The notes under the pieces are model-generated. The model ran no database searches, had not been told where the DNA came from, and saw only the letters and a program-made list of their open reading frames with translations. The position numbers were made by a program, and so were the translations under genes. 64,000 bases of DNA from JAAXHH01 sp965248395 (GTDB lineage: Bacteria; JAAXHH01). Of this stretch, positions 8,810 to 17,124 are shown one piece after another. Where the stretch lies: contig OZ252103.1 of the NCBI GenBank assembly GCA_965248395.1, positions 744,001-808,000 on the forward strand, given 5' to 3'. The stretch's first letter is position 1; each line of letters opens with the position of its first letter.

Positions 8810-9391
8810 CTAATCTGGTATTTCAAATACAATCCCGTCTCTCTTCTTGTCGTAATAGATTATCTGGACATTTATAGAATCGTGAACGGTTGGGTCTTTG
8901 GACGTGTAGGTATCCGGTTTAATTGAAAACGCCTCTTCTCCCACGAACCCATCTATTCCCATAGATTCCTCGTACGGATTGGACAATCTATAGTCACAGT
9001 TCCTGATTTCAGCAAGTTTCCTAAGAATTGCTTCCTGAAACTTGAGTCCAGTAAAAGTTTTGACAAGAACTAGATCCTCTACCCATGTGCGAACCATCTC
9101 TCGGTCTATTTGGGGTGACGCCGCGTTCAGGTTTTCAATCATTTTAAATACGCGAGCGGTTGCTCTATCAATAGCATCGGGGTATCTTTCCTTGTACCAC
9201 TGAGCCCAATCATCGTAAGTATCTGCTGGACATTCTTGGATCAAGTCGCTCATCTGACCAACTACAGTGGCCCGGGTACCTTGTGAGTTTTGATTCGCTA
9301 GGTTCATTATCTGAGTAGTGTATTTTGGAAATTCATTTCCAGGTATGTTAAGATATTCTTGTATCTCAGCATTCCTAAGTTTGATTCTCAC
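8810..9391 (-). CDS. MjaI-family type II restriction endonuclease
   Basis: A 193-residue protein whose sequence matches my memory of the MjaI endonuclease family: EFPKYTTQIMNLANQNSQGTR at residues 20-40, VVGQMSDLIQE, MVRTWVEDLVLVKTFTGLKFQEAIL, and a candidate catalytic core GIDGFVGEEAFSIKPDTY (a PD-(D/E)xK-like Asp/Glu/Lys arrangement). MjaI of Methanocaldococcus cuts CTAG; the same specificity here is inferred. It lies 23 bases downstream of a DNA methyltransferase on the same strand, the expected modification partner. Codon use is AT-rich compared with the flanking core genes, consistent with horizontal acquisition. Confidence 0.75.
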   Translation of the reverse strand: MRIKLRNAEIQEYLNIPGNEFPKYTTQIMNLANQNSQGTRATVVGQMSDLIQECPADTYDDWAQWYKERYPDAIDRATARVFKMIENLNAASPQIDREMVRTWVEDLVLVKTFTGLKFQEAILRKLAEIRNCDYRLSNPYEESMGIDGFVGEEAFSIKPDTYTSKDPTVHDSINVQIIYYDKKRDGIVFEIPD

Positions 9392-9414
9392 GGCTGTTCG
9401 GCCTTTGGAACGTG

Positions 9415-10623
9415 TTATTTTGGGTTGTTTAGCAAATCGAGTTGAGGATGTGACCGACGTTGCTTCAGGTCATTTTGAACTCGGGAACTCTCACGAGTTC
9501 CGGCACACCAGTTAGAAAAACAGTATCTCGTCTCAGGCTTTTCAGAATACCCCACCTCAAAAGTATCCTCCCCAAGATTTCGAAATTCATTTAAACTGTT
9601 TAACGAAATAAACTGCTCTTGGCTTGTCACTACAGGACATTCATGAGGGCCGTTATTGTACTTCAATGATCCTGAGGTTTTGAAACGATTCTCAACAAAG
9701 TCAAAATGTCTTATCAACCTCTCGAACAAGTATTCATTTGAATAATCCAGTATCTGATTTGCAATAGAGTAAATGGTTTGGGTAAAACTCTTGTCAATTT
9801 CTACACCAATACTGTTTCGTCCCGAGGTCATCGCTGCAGCTATCGTGGTTCCCATACCGAGAAACGGGTCAAGAACTACGTCACTTTTTACTGAGTACAT
9901 GTTGATAAGTCTATAAGCTAATTCAAAAGGGAACGCAGCACTTCTCAAACGTGACAAATCGTCGGAGAGATTCTGCCCCGTCCCCTTAACATCGAACCAA
10001 ATATCCGAATACCAAGTATTTCGTTCCTCCCAGAACATGGCACTCTCACGGCGGTTTTGCTTTTCCTGTTCGGTCTTGAATTCCCTTTTTGATCCTTTAC
10101 GTAGGATCAGTATGTACTCATGCTCAAGCGTTACATAAGCACCAGCTGGCAACATACCCGAACCCATAAATTTATTGGGTGCATTAGTCTGTTTTCGCCA
10201 GAGTATGTCTGGTAGCGTTGAAAAACCGAGACGGTAAAGGCAGTTCAGGATCCTGGCATGATTAGGATAGAGACAAAAGTCACTTTTGATTTTCCTTGTA
10301 GCATCACCAATGTTAATACAGGCGAACCGACCATCTTTCAAGATTCTGAATACTTCACTCCAGACGGCGTCAAGAGCACTATGCATCAATTCAAATGCCT
10401 CACTTCCGTCTGCGTTTTTTAATGTCCTTTTTACTTCCGGGTTCAGATCACCGAAAACGCTGTCCCACATTTCAATCATGGGGTAAGGAGGTGAAGTAAC
10501 TATCAAGTCGACACTATTCGATGGAATGTTTTTTAAATTCCTAGAATCTTGAAATAATATCCTATGATTTGAAGTCACTGAGTAATACTCCGAAAGACTA
10601 TGGTTTGATAAGGTTATGTTCAA
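9415..10623 (-). CDS. Beta-class DNA methyltransferase (SPPY type, probable m4C)
   Basis: Modification enzyme of the restriction pair. The catalytic motif TSPPYP (near residues 44-49) comes before the SAM-binding motif DPFLGMGTT (near 257-265), the order of the beta class; SPPY is typical of N4-cytosine methyltransferases. A long specificity region lies between them. The frame opens with a TTG at 10623 that has no good ribosome-binding site. An internal GTG at 10578, preceded by GGAG at suitable spacing, gives a protein beginning VTSNHRILFQDSRNL and may be the real start. With the MjaI-like endonuclease downstream, CTAG is the likely target (inference). Confidence 0.85.
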   Translation of the reverse strand: MNITLSNHSLSEYYSVTSNHRILFQDSRNLKNIPSNSVDLIVTSPPYPMIEMWDSVFGDLNPEVKRTLKNADGSEAFELMHSALDAVWSEVFRILKDGRFACINIGDATRKIKSDFCLYPNHARILNCLYRLGFSTLPDILWRKQTNAPNKFMGSGMLPAGAYVTLEHEYILILRKGSKREFKTEQEKQNRRESAMFWEERNTWYSDIWFDVKGTGQNLSDDLSRLRSAAFPFELAYRLINMYSVKSDVVLDPFLGMGTTIAAAMTSGRNSIGVEIDKSFTQTIYSIANQILDYSNEYLFERLIRHFDFVENRFKTSGSLKYNNGPHECPVVTSQEQFISLNSLNEFRNLGEDTFEVGYSEKPETRYCFSNWCAGTRESSRVQNDLKQRRSHPQLDLLNNPK

Positions 10624-10869
10624 GTGAGGTTAATTGTTAGGTAATTTATAGAATAGAAGACAAACCGACATAACGTCATCTAATTTAAGGAGTTATGATC
10701 GTTTAAGCAAGAAGAATAGTACTTACTATTCGTTGCTGGATTGATCGGAGCCTTGTTCAGTATCCTGATCTTCTTGTTGACCTTCCTGACCGGAATCTCC
10801 ATCACCGCTATCCAGTATATTAAATGGTGTTTCAAGACTCTTGGTAGCGTTCTGGTTTTGCCCACAGTT

Positions 10870-11411
10870 TCAGTATTGTCGCCGTCCTCGATTCATTCTA
10901 CTTGATCGTTCTCCGACATTTGGTTCTATTTTCTTAGGTTTGAAATTGATAAAAAAGATCAATAAGAACATACCGGTAATAAAGGTAATGCCACTTGTAA
11001 GACGAAGCACTTTATTGCCCCATCATAATTCGTTTTTTCCCTCCTTCCCTGTAGGCAACTTGTTTCTTTCCTGTTTCATGTGTTCTCTTTTTTCTCTCTC
11101 TCTTATTTACTCAAATTGGTTGTTCATAGATAGAATACTGAACAGACACGATACAAGCACTAGAGCGATTGTTACTAGGATTGACAGCCAAGAGAATAAA
11201 AGCGTGAGATCATGAACTGCGGGAAGACTCTTAATAAAGGTTTTTACGAATGTGATTGAAAGAACGATCGAGCCAGTTGACAGTGCTAACAAGATTCTGT
11301 CAAAAGCCCCTATTGATCAAGCTTTAAAATCGTCTAACTTGTCTATATATCTTAATTCATTTCTGTATAATTGACCATAATACTTGCTATTTAATCTGAG
11401 CCATTTTGATT
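10870..11411 (-). pseudogene. Decayed 3-TM membrane protein, paralogue of 11776-12381
   Basis: On the minus strand one frame reads as a coherent membrane protein interrupted by three stops (TGA, TAA, TGA). It begins with SKYYGQLYRNELRYIDKL, then TM1 (RILLALSTGSIVLSITFVK), TM2 (LFSWLSILVTIALVLVSCLF), a charged linker, and TM3 (LRLTSGITFITGMFLLIFF). The same order (N-terminal YKNRLY-type helix, TM1 with ALL-LS-GA, TM2, basic linker, TM3) is seen in the intact gene at 11776. No frameshift is needed, only the stops. It could be a nonsense-mutated pseudogene; suppression of three stops is unlikely. The DNA between 10624 and 10870 is AT-rich and shows nothing further. Confidence 0.55.
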
Positions 11412-11549
11412 GTCAAATCAGTAAGCTTTCTCCATACGGTTACACTTGACAAAACACTCATAAACATATATATTATAAATCAGTTAGGGACGAATAACAC
11501 AAGCCAAAAATGGAAATCGAAGTGTAAGGGTAGTCAGTCAAGTGGACCG

Positions 11550-11740
11550 ATGAAATGGTTTCGAAATTACCTTACCAATCTCGAGTTTCTGGATATGTTT
11601 CCAGATGACGAAACAGCCTGGAAATGGTTCGAATCGATACGCTGGTCGGCCGGCATAACGTACGCCCGATGTGGTGGCGACTGAGTATTGGCGGCCAAGA
11701 ATCCGACCATGCAGTATCCGGGATGTGTACTATAGAGGGT
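11550..11740 (+). pseudogene. IS1595-family transposase N-terminal remnant
   Basis: The frame starting at the ATG at 11550 reads MKWFRNYLTNLEFLDMFPDDETAW followed by WFESIRWSAGITYARCGGD and a stop. This is the zinc-ribbon N-terminus of IS1595-type transposases (typical pattern: F-pdee-c-x-yl-RWp-G-vCPrCG), with the first Cys replaced and the downstream part cut by stops; the tail still reads VLAAKNPTMQYPGCVL in the same frame. Nothing of the DDE/N catalytic domain remains and no terminal inverted repeats were found by eye. It marks past transposition within the AT-rich island. Confidence 0.55.
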
Positions 11741-11775
11741 TTAATTAGGCTTACTTAGGGATTAGGGAGCACAAT

Positions 11776-12381
11776 TTGGGATTGTCAGAGGAAGAACGGC
11801 TTTATCAATACAAAAACCGCCTTTACAAAAGGACAGTTAGAGAGAACGAGTTTTTAGACAAGGCATTGTTAACATTATCGGCCGGTGCTCTAATAGTCTC
11901 GGTGTCATTTATTGATAAAGCCATCGATGATAGGGACCAAATTGTATTCACGGAACTGCTAATTGGTTCTTGGTGGCTATGGACAGGATGCTTGATTTCT
12001 ATTTTACTTACGTTTTTGTTTAGCAAGAAATCGATTCAGAGAGTCAATAAAAAATATTGCCCCCAAAAACATACAACCACAGAAGATATCGAACGTTTGG
12101 GGGGCTTTTGGAGAACGTTAGTATCGTTCTTTTATTACGTTAACATCGCCTTGTTTATTGCCGGCGCAGTATCTATGACAACCTTTGCCTGTTTAAATGC
12201 AGGAGGGAATATGCTTGAGGAACCGCAAAATGTAAATATGCCGGAATTCAATGAAGAACCGGACTTGCCAAACATTAAAGACCTTCCGAGCGAAGACTTA
12301 CCCCCTGCTCAACCACCACCGGTTGAGCCACCAGCTGAACCACCTGAGCCGCCAGCCGAACCACCTGTAGAAAGTAAATAA
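11776..12381 (+). CDS. Small 3-TM membrane protein with Pro/Glu-rich C-tail
   Basis: A 201-residue protein. It has an N-terminal charged helix (residues 1-30), TM1 at about 32-50 (LTLSAGALIVSVSFI), TM2 at about 64-84 (WWLWTGCLISILLTFLF), a basic linker, TM3 at about 118-140, then a Pro/Glu-rich tail from about 165 with repeated PPAEPPEPP units. I know this shape from uncharacterised 3-TM proteins common in accessory regions, but no function is established for it. The TTG at 11776 is chosen because AGGGAG lies six bases upstream. A decayed paralogue lies just upstream on the other strand. Confidence 0.72.
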   Translation: MGLSEEERLYQYKNRLYKRTVRENEFLDKALLTLSAGALIVSVSFIDKAIDDRDQIVFTELLIGSWWLWTGCLISILLTFLFSKKSIQRVNKKYCPQKHTTTEDIERLGGFWRTLVSFFYYVNIALFIAGAVSMTTFACLNAGGNMLEEPQNVNMPEFNEEPDLPNIKDLPSEDLPPAQPPPVEPPAEPPEPPAEPPVESK

Positions 12382-12481
12382 ACAACAGCGGTCGGGATTT
12401 AAATCCAGCTTCCTTGTTAAGTAAATCAATGTTTAGGCGGAGGCATTGGTTGCCCTGAAATGAACTCACCCCAGTCGCGTT

Positions 12482-12649
12482 TCATTCTTTTTTCTTTGGA
12501 TTTCTCCAACTTATTCCCTGTTTACTATTCCGACCATTGCAGAGCCAATTGCTACCGTTACAGTCTTTTCCGATGCCACAACAATGTAGCAAGAGATTGC
12601 CGTCATAGCATAGACTGACGTTAAGATTACCAAACCTAGATAATGGCAC
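12482..12649 (-). CDS. Candidate small Cys-rich protein (uncertain)
   Basis: A GTG-initiated frame of 55 codons on the minus strand, too short for ordinary gene calling. The translation contains SLCYDGNLLLHCCGIGKDC followed by NGSNWLCNG, with five cysteines and a basic tail (RNPKKKE). The spacing of Cys and Gly looks non-random, but there is no clear ribosome-binding site. A proline-rich open stretch just upstream in the same frame (TWQNDPTPPQDPP) ends in a stop. It could be a small secreted or metal-binding peptide, or a relic. Confidence 0.2.
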   Translation of the reverse strand: MPLSRFGNLNVSLCYDGNLLLHCCGIGKDCNGSNWLCNGRNSKQGISWRNPKKKE

Positions 12650-12734
12650 TGTTTATTCTCTTACCGGTGGGTCTTGAGGCGGAGTCGGATCGTTTTGCCA
12701 AGTATATTCCCCTATATGAAATTGTTAGAATAGG

Positions 12735-12762
12735 CCCGGAGCCGTCGATGCTCCGGGTTTTT
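12735..12762 (+). terminator. Rho-independent terminator
   Basis: A perfect 8-bp stem (CCCGGAGC / GCTCCGGG) with a 7-base loop, followed at once by TTTTTCT on the plus strand. It lies between the rightward membrane-protein gene and the leftward SIR2 gene. The T-run is only on the plus side, so it mainly stops rightward transcripts. Confidence 0.8.
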
Positions 12763-12833
12763 CTGATTCTCTTTACCTAGTTCGTTCGGCACCGATTGTT
12801 GAAGATCGCCTTATTCTTTATACTTCGTCGGTT

Positions 12834-14021
12834 TCAAAATGACAGATCAGAAACACCAACATCTTCAAGGAGTTTTTTGATAACCGAAACCGAGTCGTGC
12901 TTCTCCCACTCTATCCAGTTGTCACGTATTGCTGGTCGTGCATTTGAAAGTAGATCATCCGGTTCCGGGTGTAATACGATAATGCGTCTCTTTCGACTAC
13001 CACTAACCCAGCCAATGATCTCGTTGTTAATACCTTTGTCACCAAAACTGTAGCCACATACTATTAACTGATCGGTGTCGTTCAACGTCGAACGAAAGCA
13101 ACAGTGTAGATCTCGAAAGATACCGGCATTGTATTGCGATATCTTGTTGAACGTGCCGATCAGAATCATTGGCCGCCCGGTTGTATTTAACCGCTCACCA
13201 TTACTGTTTTGTAATCGTCTACAATCGAGATCAGACGAAACAAGTCCTACTTTGCTGTCGTAAATCGTCCCACCTTGGGTGTAAATATCAAACCAGTCAA
13301 TAGATCCATGTAACTTTAAGAACGGTATTGATTCTATATAAGAAAAATCCCCGTTCCAATAACGTATTCCGGCGTCGTATGTATCTTTAAAGCCATCTGC
13401 AAGAGCAACACCTTCGTCTCTTAGATATGTCTCGAGATGGGTGTCGTGACAAAGCGTGGAAATACTGGAGACACAGGAGTTTTTGCAGATGTGCTTTATT
13501 ATGCCAAGTTGACTTACGGAATTTGGGTTACCCCAAAGACATCGCCAGACAATATCTACAATGAAATTGAGGCTTTCTTCGAGAAGTGATGCGAGCATGT
13601 CTTCGTTCCCAGTATGATCGATGCATGTCTTAAAGTCATATTGTTCTAATTCATGAATCTCTGAAGACATATCACTTCTAAGTCTGTCAATGAAAGATAG
13701 TACAACTGGGTTATCTAGTTCTCCTTTCCACTGCTCACATCCTTGCGAAATCAGATAGGCGATATCTTCGTAATTCGGTGTCCAATTTAAGCCATAGTGT
13801 TCGCTGTACTGTCTCTGTTCTGCATGAAGTCGATTCACCATCTTTTTCACAAGTGTTGTTGTGCCTTCTTGCAAGGCTGTATTGTTGACATCTATGTAGT
13901 AGGACGAATCTGACTCCCTCGTAACGCCTCTTCCTGATCGAACTATTTTTGTCAATTTGCTTGTGGACGGGAATCCCGCTGGTATAGAGGATCCTGCTCC
14001 CAGTAGAAGTGCAGTTCTCAC
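12834..14021 (-). CDS. SIR2-like domain protein, probable NAD-consuming defence protein
   Basis: A 395-residue protein with the hallmarks of the SIR2_2 group. LLLGAGSSIPAGFP (residues 5-18) is the NAD-binding start, LKLHGSIDW carries the catalytic His (about H238), and IVCGYSFGDKGINNEI lies near 318-333. Relatives act in abortive-infection systems (Thoeris ThsA, DSR, SIR2-HerA) by degrading NAD+. No HerA, TIR or known partner gene adjoins it, so a stand-alone role or a new pairing is possible. It sits in the AT-rich island near a restriction-modification pair, which supports defence. The start codon is GTG at 14021, with AAAGG about nine bases upstream. Confidence 0.78.
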   Translation of the reverse strand: MRTALLLGAGSSIPAGFPSTSKLTKIVRSGRGVTRESDSSYYIDVNNTALQEGTTTLVKKMVNRLHAEQRQYSEHYGLNWTPNYEDIAYLISQGCEQWKGELDNPVVLSFIDRLRSDMSSEIHELEQYDFKTCIDHTGNEDMLASLLEESLNFIVDIVWRCLWGNPNSVSQLGIIKHICKNSCVSSISTLCHDTHLETYLRDEGVALADGFKDTYDAGIRYWNGDFSYIESIPFLKLHGSIDWFDIYTQGGTIYDSKVGLVSSDLDCRRLQNSNGERLNTTGRPMILIGTFNKISQYNAGIFRDLHCCFRSTLNDTDQLIVCGYSFGDKGINNEIIGWVSGSRKRRIIVLHPEPDDLLSNARPAIRDNWIEWEKHDSVSVIKKLLEDVGVSDLSF

Positions 14022-14092
14022 ATTAAAGTACCTTTGATGAAACTACGGTGTTACATGACGTTAGATTTAACGTCTATACATTTGAAACATCA

Positions 14093-14457
14093 TTATTGTG
14101 TTTTATATGTTGCTGAAGCACTCCATTTTTCAACCACAGCCTCGAACAGCTTTTCTCCAGCCCACTGGTTAAGCCTCACGCCGCTGATTTCGGCCGCCTC
14201 GGCTACCGCTGCATGTACTTCAGGATCGATACGCAAAAGAACCTTTCCTGAATAGGGTTTGTTCGGCTGCTCGCCCCGTTCGTTACAGCAGGCCAGGTAG
14301 TAATCAAGGGCCTTTTCGAACGCCTCGCGAACTTCTCCGACACTTTCTCCGTGAAACGTGATGATGTCGCGAATACCCGCCACGCGGCCAACGAAACATC
14401 GTCCTCGTCACTGTATTCGATTCGTGCTGGATATCCCCTATAGCGCATCGGCTCCAT
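14093..14457 (-). pseudogene. hicB: HicB-family antitoxin, frameshifted, no HicA partner
   Basis: Reading from the ATG at 14457 gives MEPMRYRGYPARIEYSDEDD, the standard HicB opening. At about 14402 the frame must shift by one base to continue as GRVAGIRDIITFHGESV and on through KPYSGKVLLRIDPEVHAAV and the ribbon-helix-helix region SGVRLNQWAGEKLFEAV to a stop at 14093. Adding one T to the short T run (gatgtttcg) restores a perfect HicB (DDVFVGRV), so either a single base was lost or the assembly has an indel. HicB normally follows a hicA toxin gene; here the upstream gene is a PLP enzyme whose stop is four bases away and no hicA is visible. Confidence 0.82.
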
Positions 14458-14460
14458 GGC

Positions 14461-15921
14461 TCAGTCCCCCAGACCAGCGTACCGGCAGACTATTTCCACC
14501 GCCTTGACCAGGGTCTTCGCGCCGAGCACGGCGTACTCATCGATCAGATTGCCTTCCTGGTCCAGCGTCCCCAGTCCGGGGCCGAGGAACATCTTGCCGC
14601 TGTAGATCGTGGCTGGTTCGACGCCCATGTTTTCCTGGGCGAGCACGATGGGATTGGTGTTGGACCACAGGTCTTCCAGGTTGAAGATCGGAATGCCGAA
14701 GGCGCCGTCTTTCCACGTGCGTTCGTAGTTGAGTTCGGTGCCGCCCAGCTGGTACGTTTTTGCGAAGATCAGGTCGTCGCGGAAGCGCGCGGGTTTCATA
14801 TGCGCGAATTCCTCCACGATGATCTCGTGGAACCGGTCCACGGGGTCGGTGACCAGGTGAGGCCGGTCACGAAGGACCTTCAGGTACGCGGTCAACCCGA
14901 CGAGGGTGTCCCTGCCCGGATCGCTGAAGGTATAGACCGCCTTGCCGTGGGAGGACAGCTCACCGTATCGCTGCCCGCCCAGGCCCATGCCCTTGCGAAT
15001 CGGGTTGATGATCTCTTCTCTTCCGATCAGCAGTCCCGATGCGGGTGCGCGGCCCGGTTTGTCCATGCTGTAGGTGATGATGTCGCAGTCGATGTCCCGT
15101 GGATCCATGCCGACGATGGGAATCGAGCCCCCCGTATCCACGATGTAGGGCACGTCGTAGTCGCGGGCCACTTCGGCCAGTTTCTTCAGGAGGAAGGGCG
15201 CGCCGTTATCGTCCTGTTCCCCGAGCCCGTAGCTGGGCGTGTCGTATCCCACCGTGGCGATGCCCGTGAGCAGCGAAGCGTGCCGGGCGGCCGCTTTCTT
15301 CACGTTTTCGATGGTCCCGTCCACGTCGACCGCGGTGAGCAGCGAGGTGGGGTTGTACCGGATTCCGTGGGGTTCGTACTTAGCGCCCGCCATGCGGACG
15401 TAGAGCGTTTCCAGGTTCGCCAGGCTCTTGTTCTCTATGCCCAGTTCTCCGCCCGCGATCGTCCGGTCCACGAGGAGGTTCTTGTACCGCGGCGGGAACG
15501 CCCGGCCGTAGCCTCCCAGCCATTCGTAGTCCTCACCGTAGGGCATGAGCAGGCGGCCGCGGTAGATATCGCCGTGCCGCATGGAAGGCGGCGCGCAGAG
15601 GGTCTCCAGGGTGAGACGAAGCAGCGCTTCGCAGGTATTGGCGGCCACGGCGTCGTATTCGTCGCCGTATACGTCCTTGACGATCTCCCGGAGTTCATCC
15701 TCGACTACCCGTACCGGGTATGTGCGGTTCCCCTGGTTGGCCTTCACGATCGCGTCGAGCACGTATCCGGGCAGGTTTCCGGGTCGCGCCGAACTTCCGG
15801 CGTACAGTCCGATATCCTGCTTCAGTTTCAGCGTGCCGATCCGTTCGCCGTATTGCCGGGCTTCTTCGGCGATCCTGGACATATTGTCGTAGATCGACTG
15901 GTACCATTGAAACTTGTACAT
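14461..15921 (-). CDS. PLP-dependent fold-type I enzyme, SelA/tyrosine-phenol-lyase-like
   Basis: A 486-residue PLP enzyme. NTCEALLRLTLETL is consistent with a cofactor-phosphate site. DVPYIVDTGGSIP supplies the Asp that pairs with the pyridine nitrogen, and SMDKPGRAPASG holds the likely Schiff-base Lys. The overall look is of the SelA/cystathionine-lyase-like branch, but I cannot assign a substrate. It is the last intact gene of a leftward four-gene operon (33 bases after the class V enzyme) containing an ornithine-cyclodeaminase-like oxidoreductase and two other PLP enzymes, so it probably handles an amino acid or imine in a shared pathway. Confidence 0.75.
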   Translation of the reverse strand: MYKFQWYQSIYDNMSRIAEEARQYGERIGTLKLKQDIGLYAGSSARPGNLPGYVLDAIVKANQGNRTYPVRVVEDELREIVKDVYGDEYDAVAANTCEALLRLTLETLCAPPSMRHGDIYRGRLLMPYGEDYEWLGGYGRAFPPRYKNLLVDRTIAGGELGIENKSLANLETLYVRMAGAKYEPHGIRYNPTSLLTAVDVDGTIENVKKAAARHASLLTGIATVGYDTPSYGLGEQDDNGAPFLLKKLAEVARDYDVPYIVDTGGSIPIVGMDPRDIDCDIITYSMDKPGRAPASGLLIGREEIINPIRKGMGLGGQRYGELSSHGKAVYTFSDPGRDTLVGLTAYLKVLRDRPHLVTDPVDRFHEIIVEEFAHMKPARFRDDLIFAKTYQLGGTELNYERTWKDGAFGIPIFNLEDLWSNTNPIVLAQENMGVEPATIYSGKMFLGPGLGTLDQEGNLIDEYAVLGAKTLVKAVEIVCRYAGLGD

Positions 15922-15954
15922 GGGGTATTCCGGTGTAAATCGTCGTCCGCGGAA

Positions 15955-17106
15955 TCAGGGCATGCCGGCGATTACGTCGAGCGCCCGCTCCACGTCGCCC
16001 ATCTGGTTGTACAGGTGGGGCGAGAACCGGATCACGTTGCCGCGCAACGCGACCCTGACGCCGGATTGATTCAGGTGTTGTGCCACATCGGAAAGGTCGC
16101 GGCCGGGAAAGCGGGCGGTAACGATGGCCGAACGTTCGTCTGCGTTTCGGGGGGAAGTGACCTCGGCGCCGATGGAGACCAGGCCGTCGATGAGGTTGTC
16201 GGCCAGGACCTGGTTGTAGGAGAAAATCCGGTCGATACCCGTATCCACGAGGTATTCGATCGATTTCGCGAACCCACCGGCGCAACCGTAGGCCATGGTG
16301 CTGAATTCAAACCGGGACGCGTCCTCCGGGTAGTCCGGCGGATCGGTGCGGATGTTCCAGATGTCCACCTGGCTCCGGAACCCCACCAGGCCGGGTTCCA
16401 GGCTCGTGGCGAGCGTTGGAGAAAGGTACATTACGGCTATACCGAAGGGGCCGCAAAGCCACTTGTACGCCCCGGCGGCCAGGGCGTCGATGCCCATGCC
16501 CGGCGCGTCGATGGGGACGGCGCCCGCGGATTGCGTGGCGTCCACGACCAGCAGGGCGCCGTGCCGGTGCGCGATTTCCGCGAAGGCGGCGAGATCCCAG
16601 CGCTGGCCGCTGCGGAATTCAACGTGGGAGAGGGCCAAAACGGCCGTGTTGTCGTCCACGAGGTCCTTGACCCGGTTGGGATCGACAGTGTCTCCCTTCG
16701 AGTGAGCCAGACGGATCTCGCAGCCCGTGTGATTGGCGACCCTTCTCCAGGGGTACACCGAGGCGGGAAAAGAAACGTCGGTACTGACGACATTGGTATC
16801 CGCACCGGGCATGACCGCCCAGGCGAGGGAACTCAGGAGTTCCGTGGTGCTGGAACCCGCGGCAATGTCGGCCGGCGACGCGTTAAAAAGCCGGGCCGCC
16901 TGCCGGTGGAGATCGTCGAATACCGTGGCTTCGGCTTCTTCGTCGAAGTGGTTGCTGCCGTTTTCGGCGACGTCCCGGTACCAGTCGGTGATGGCCGCGG
17001 CCGCCGGACGGTACATGGGCGCCACGTTGGCCGCGTTGATGTAAGTACAGGTCCGGGCCAACGGGAATTCATCGACCGGAACCAGCGGATCAAGGGGATG
17101 TGACAT
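15955..17106 (-). CDS. Class V aminotransferase / cysteine desulfurase-like PLP enzyme
   Basis: A 383-residue fold-type I PLP enzyme of the class V family. GSSTTELLSSLAWAV near residues 84-98 binds the cofactor phosphate, LLVVDATQSAGAVPID near 184-199 holds the Asp, and LAAGAYKWLCGPFG near 208-221 contains the Schiff-base Lys. It lacks the flexible Cys loop (SxGSAC) of true IscS-type desulfurases; the late sequence LRGNVIRFSPHLYN instead resembles kynureninase/isopenicillin-N-epimerase-like members. It lies 18 bases downstream of the class I aminotransferase gene in the same operon. The substrate is not assignable. Confidence 0.82.
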   Translation of the reverse strand: MSHPLDPLVPVDEFPLARTCTYINAANVAPMYRPAAAAITDWYRDVAENGSNHFDEEAEATVFDDLHRQAARLFNASPADIAAGSSTTELLSSLAWAVMPGADTNVVSTDVSFPASVYPWRRVANHTGCEIRLAHSKGDTVDPNRVKDLVDDNTAVLALSHVEFRSGQRWDLAAFAEIAHRHGALLVVDATQSAGAVPIDAPGMGIDALAAGAYKWLCGPFGIAVMYLSPTLATSLEPGLVGFRSQVDIWNIRTDPPDYPEDASRFEFSTMAYGCAGGFAKSIEYLVDTGIDRIFSYNQVLADNLIDGLVSIGAEVTSPRNADERSAIVTARFPGRDLSDVAQHLNQSGVRVALRGNVIRFSPHLYNQMGDVERALDVIAGMP

Positions 17107-17124
17107 GGGAAGCCTCTTTCGATA

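Noticed and set aside
10841..11215. 124-codon plus-strand frame in the AT-rich island
   Set aside because: The opposite strand carries the membrane-protein pseudogene pattern; the plus translation has no coherent domain.
12650..12720. Minus-strand peptide TWQNDPTPPQDPPVRE as a gene
   Set aside because: It is under 25 codons after an in-frame stop and has no start codon; kept only as context for the Cys-rich candidate downstream.
14800..17103. 767-codon open frame on the plus strand opposite the PLP operon
   Set aside because: The minus strand encodes two clear PLP enzymes there with motifs and ribosome-binding sites; the plus frame is Val/Gly/Arg-rich with no family motif and arises from GC-rich codon bias.
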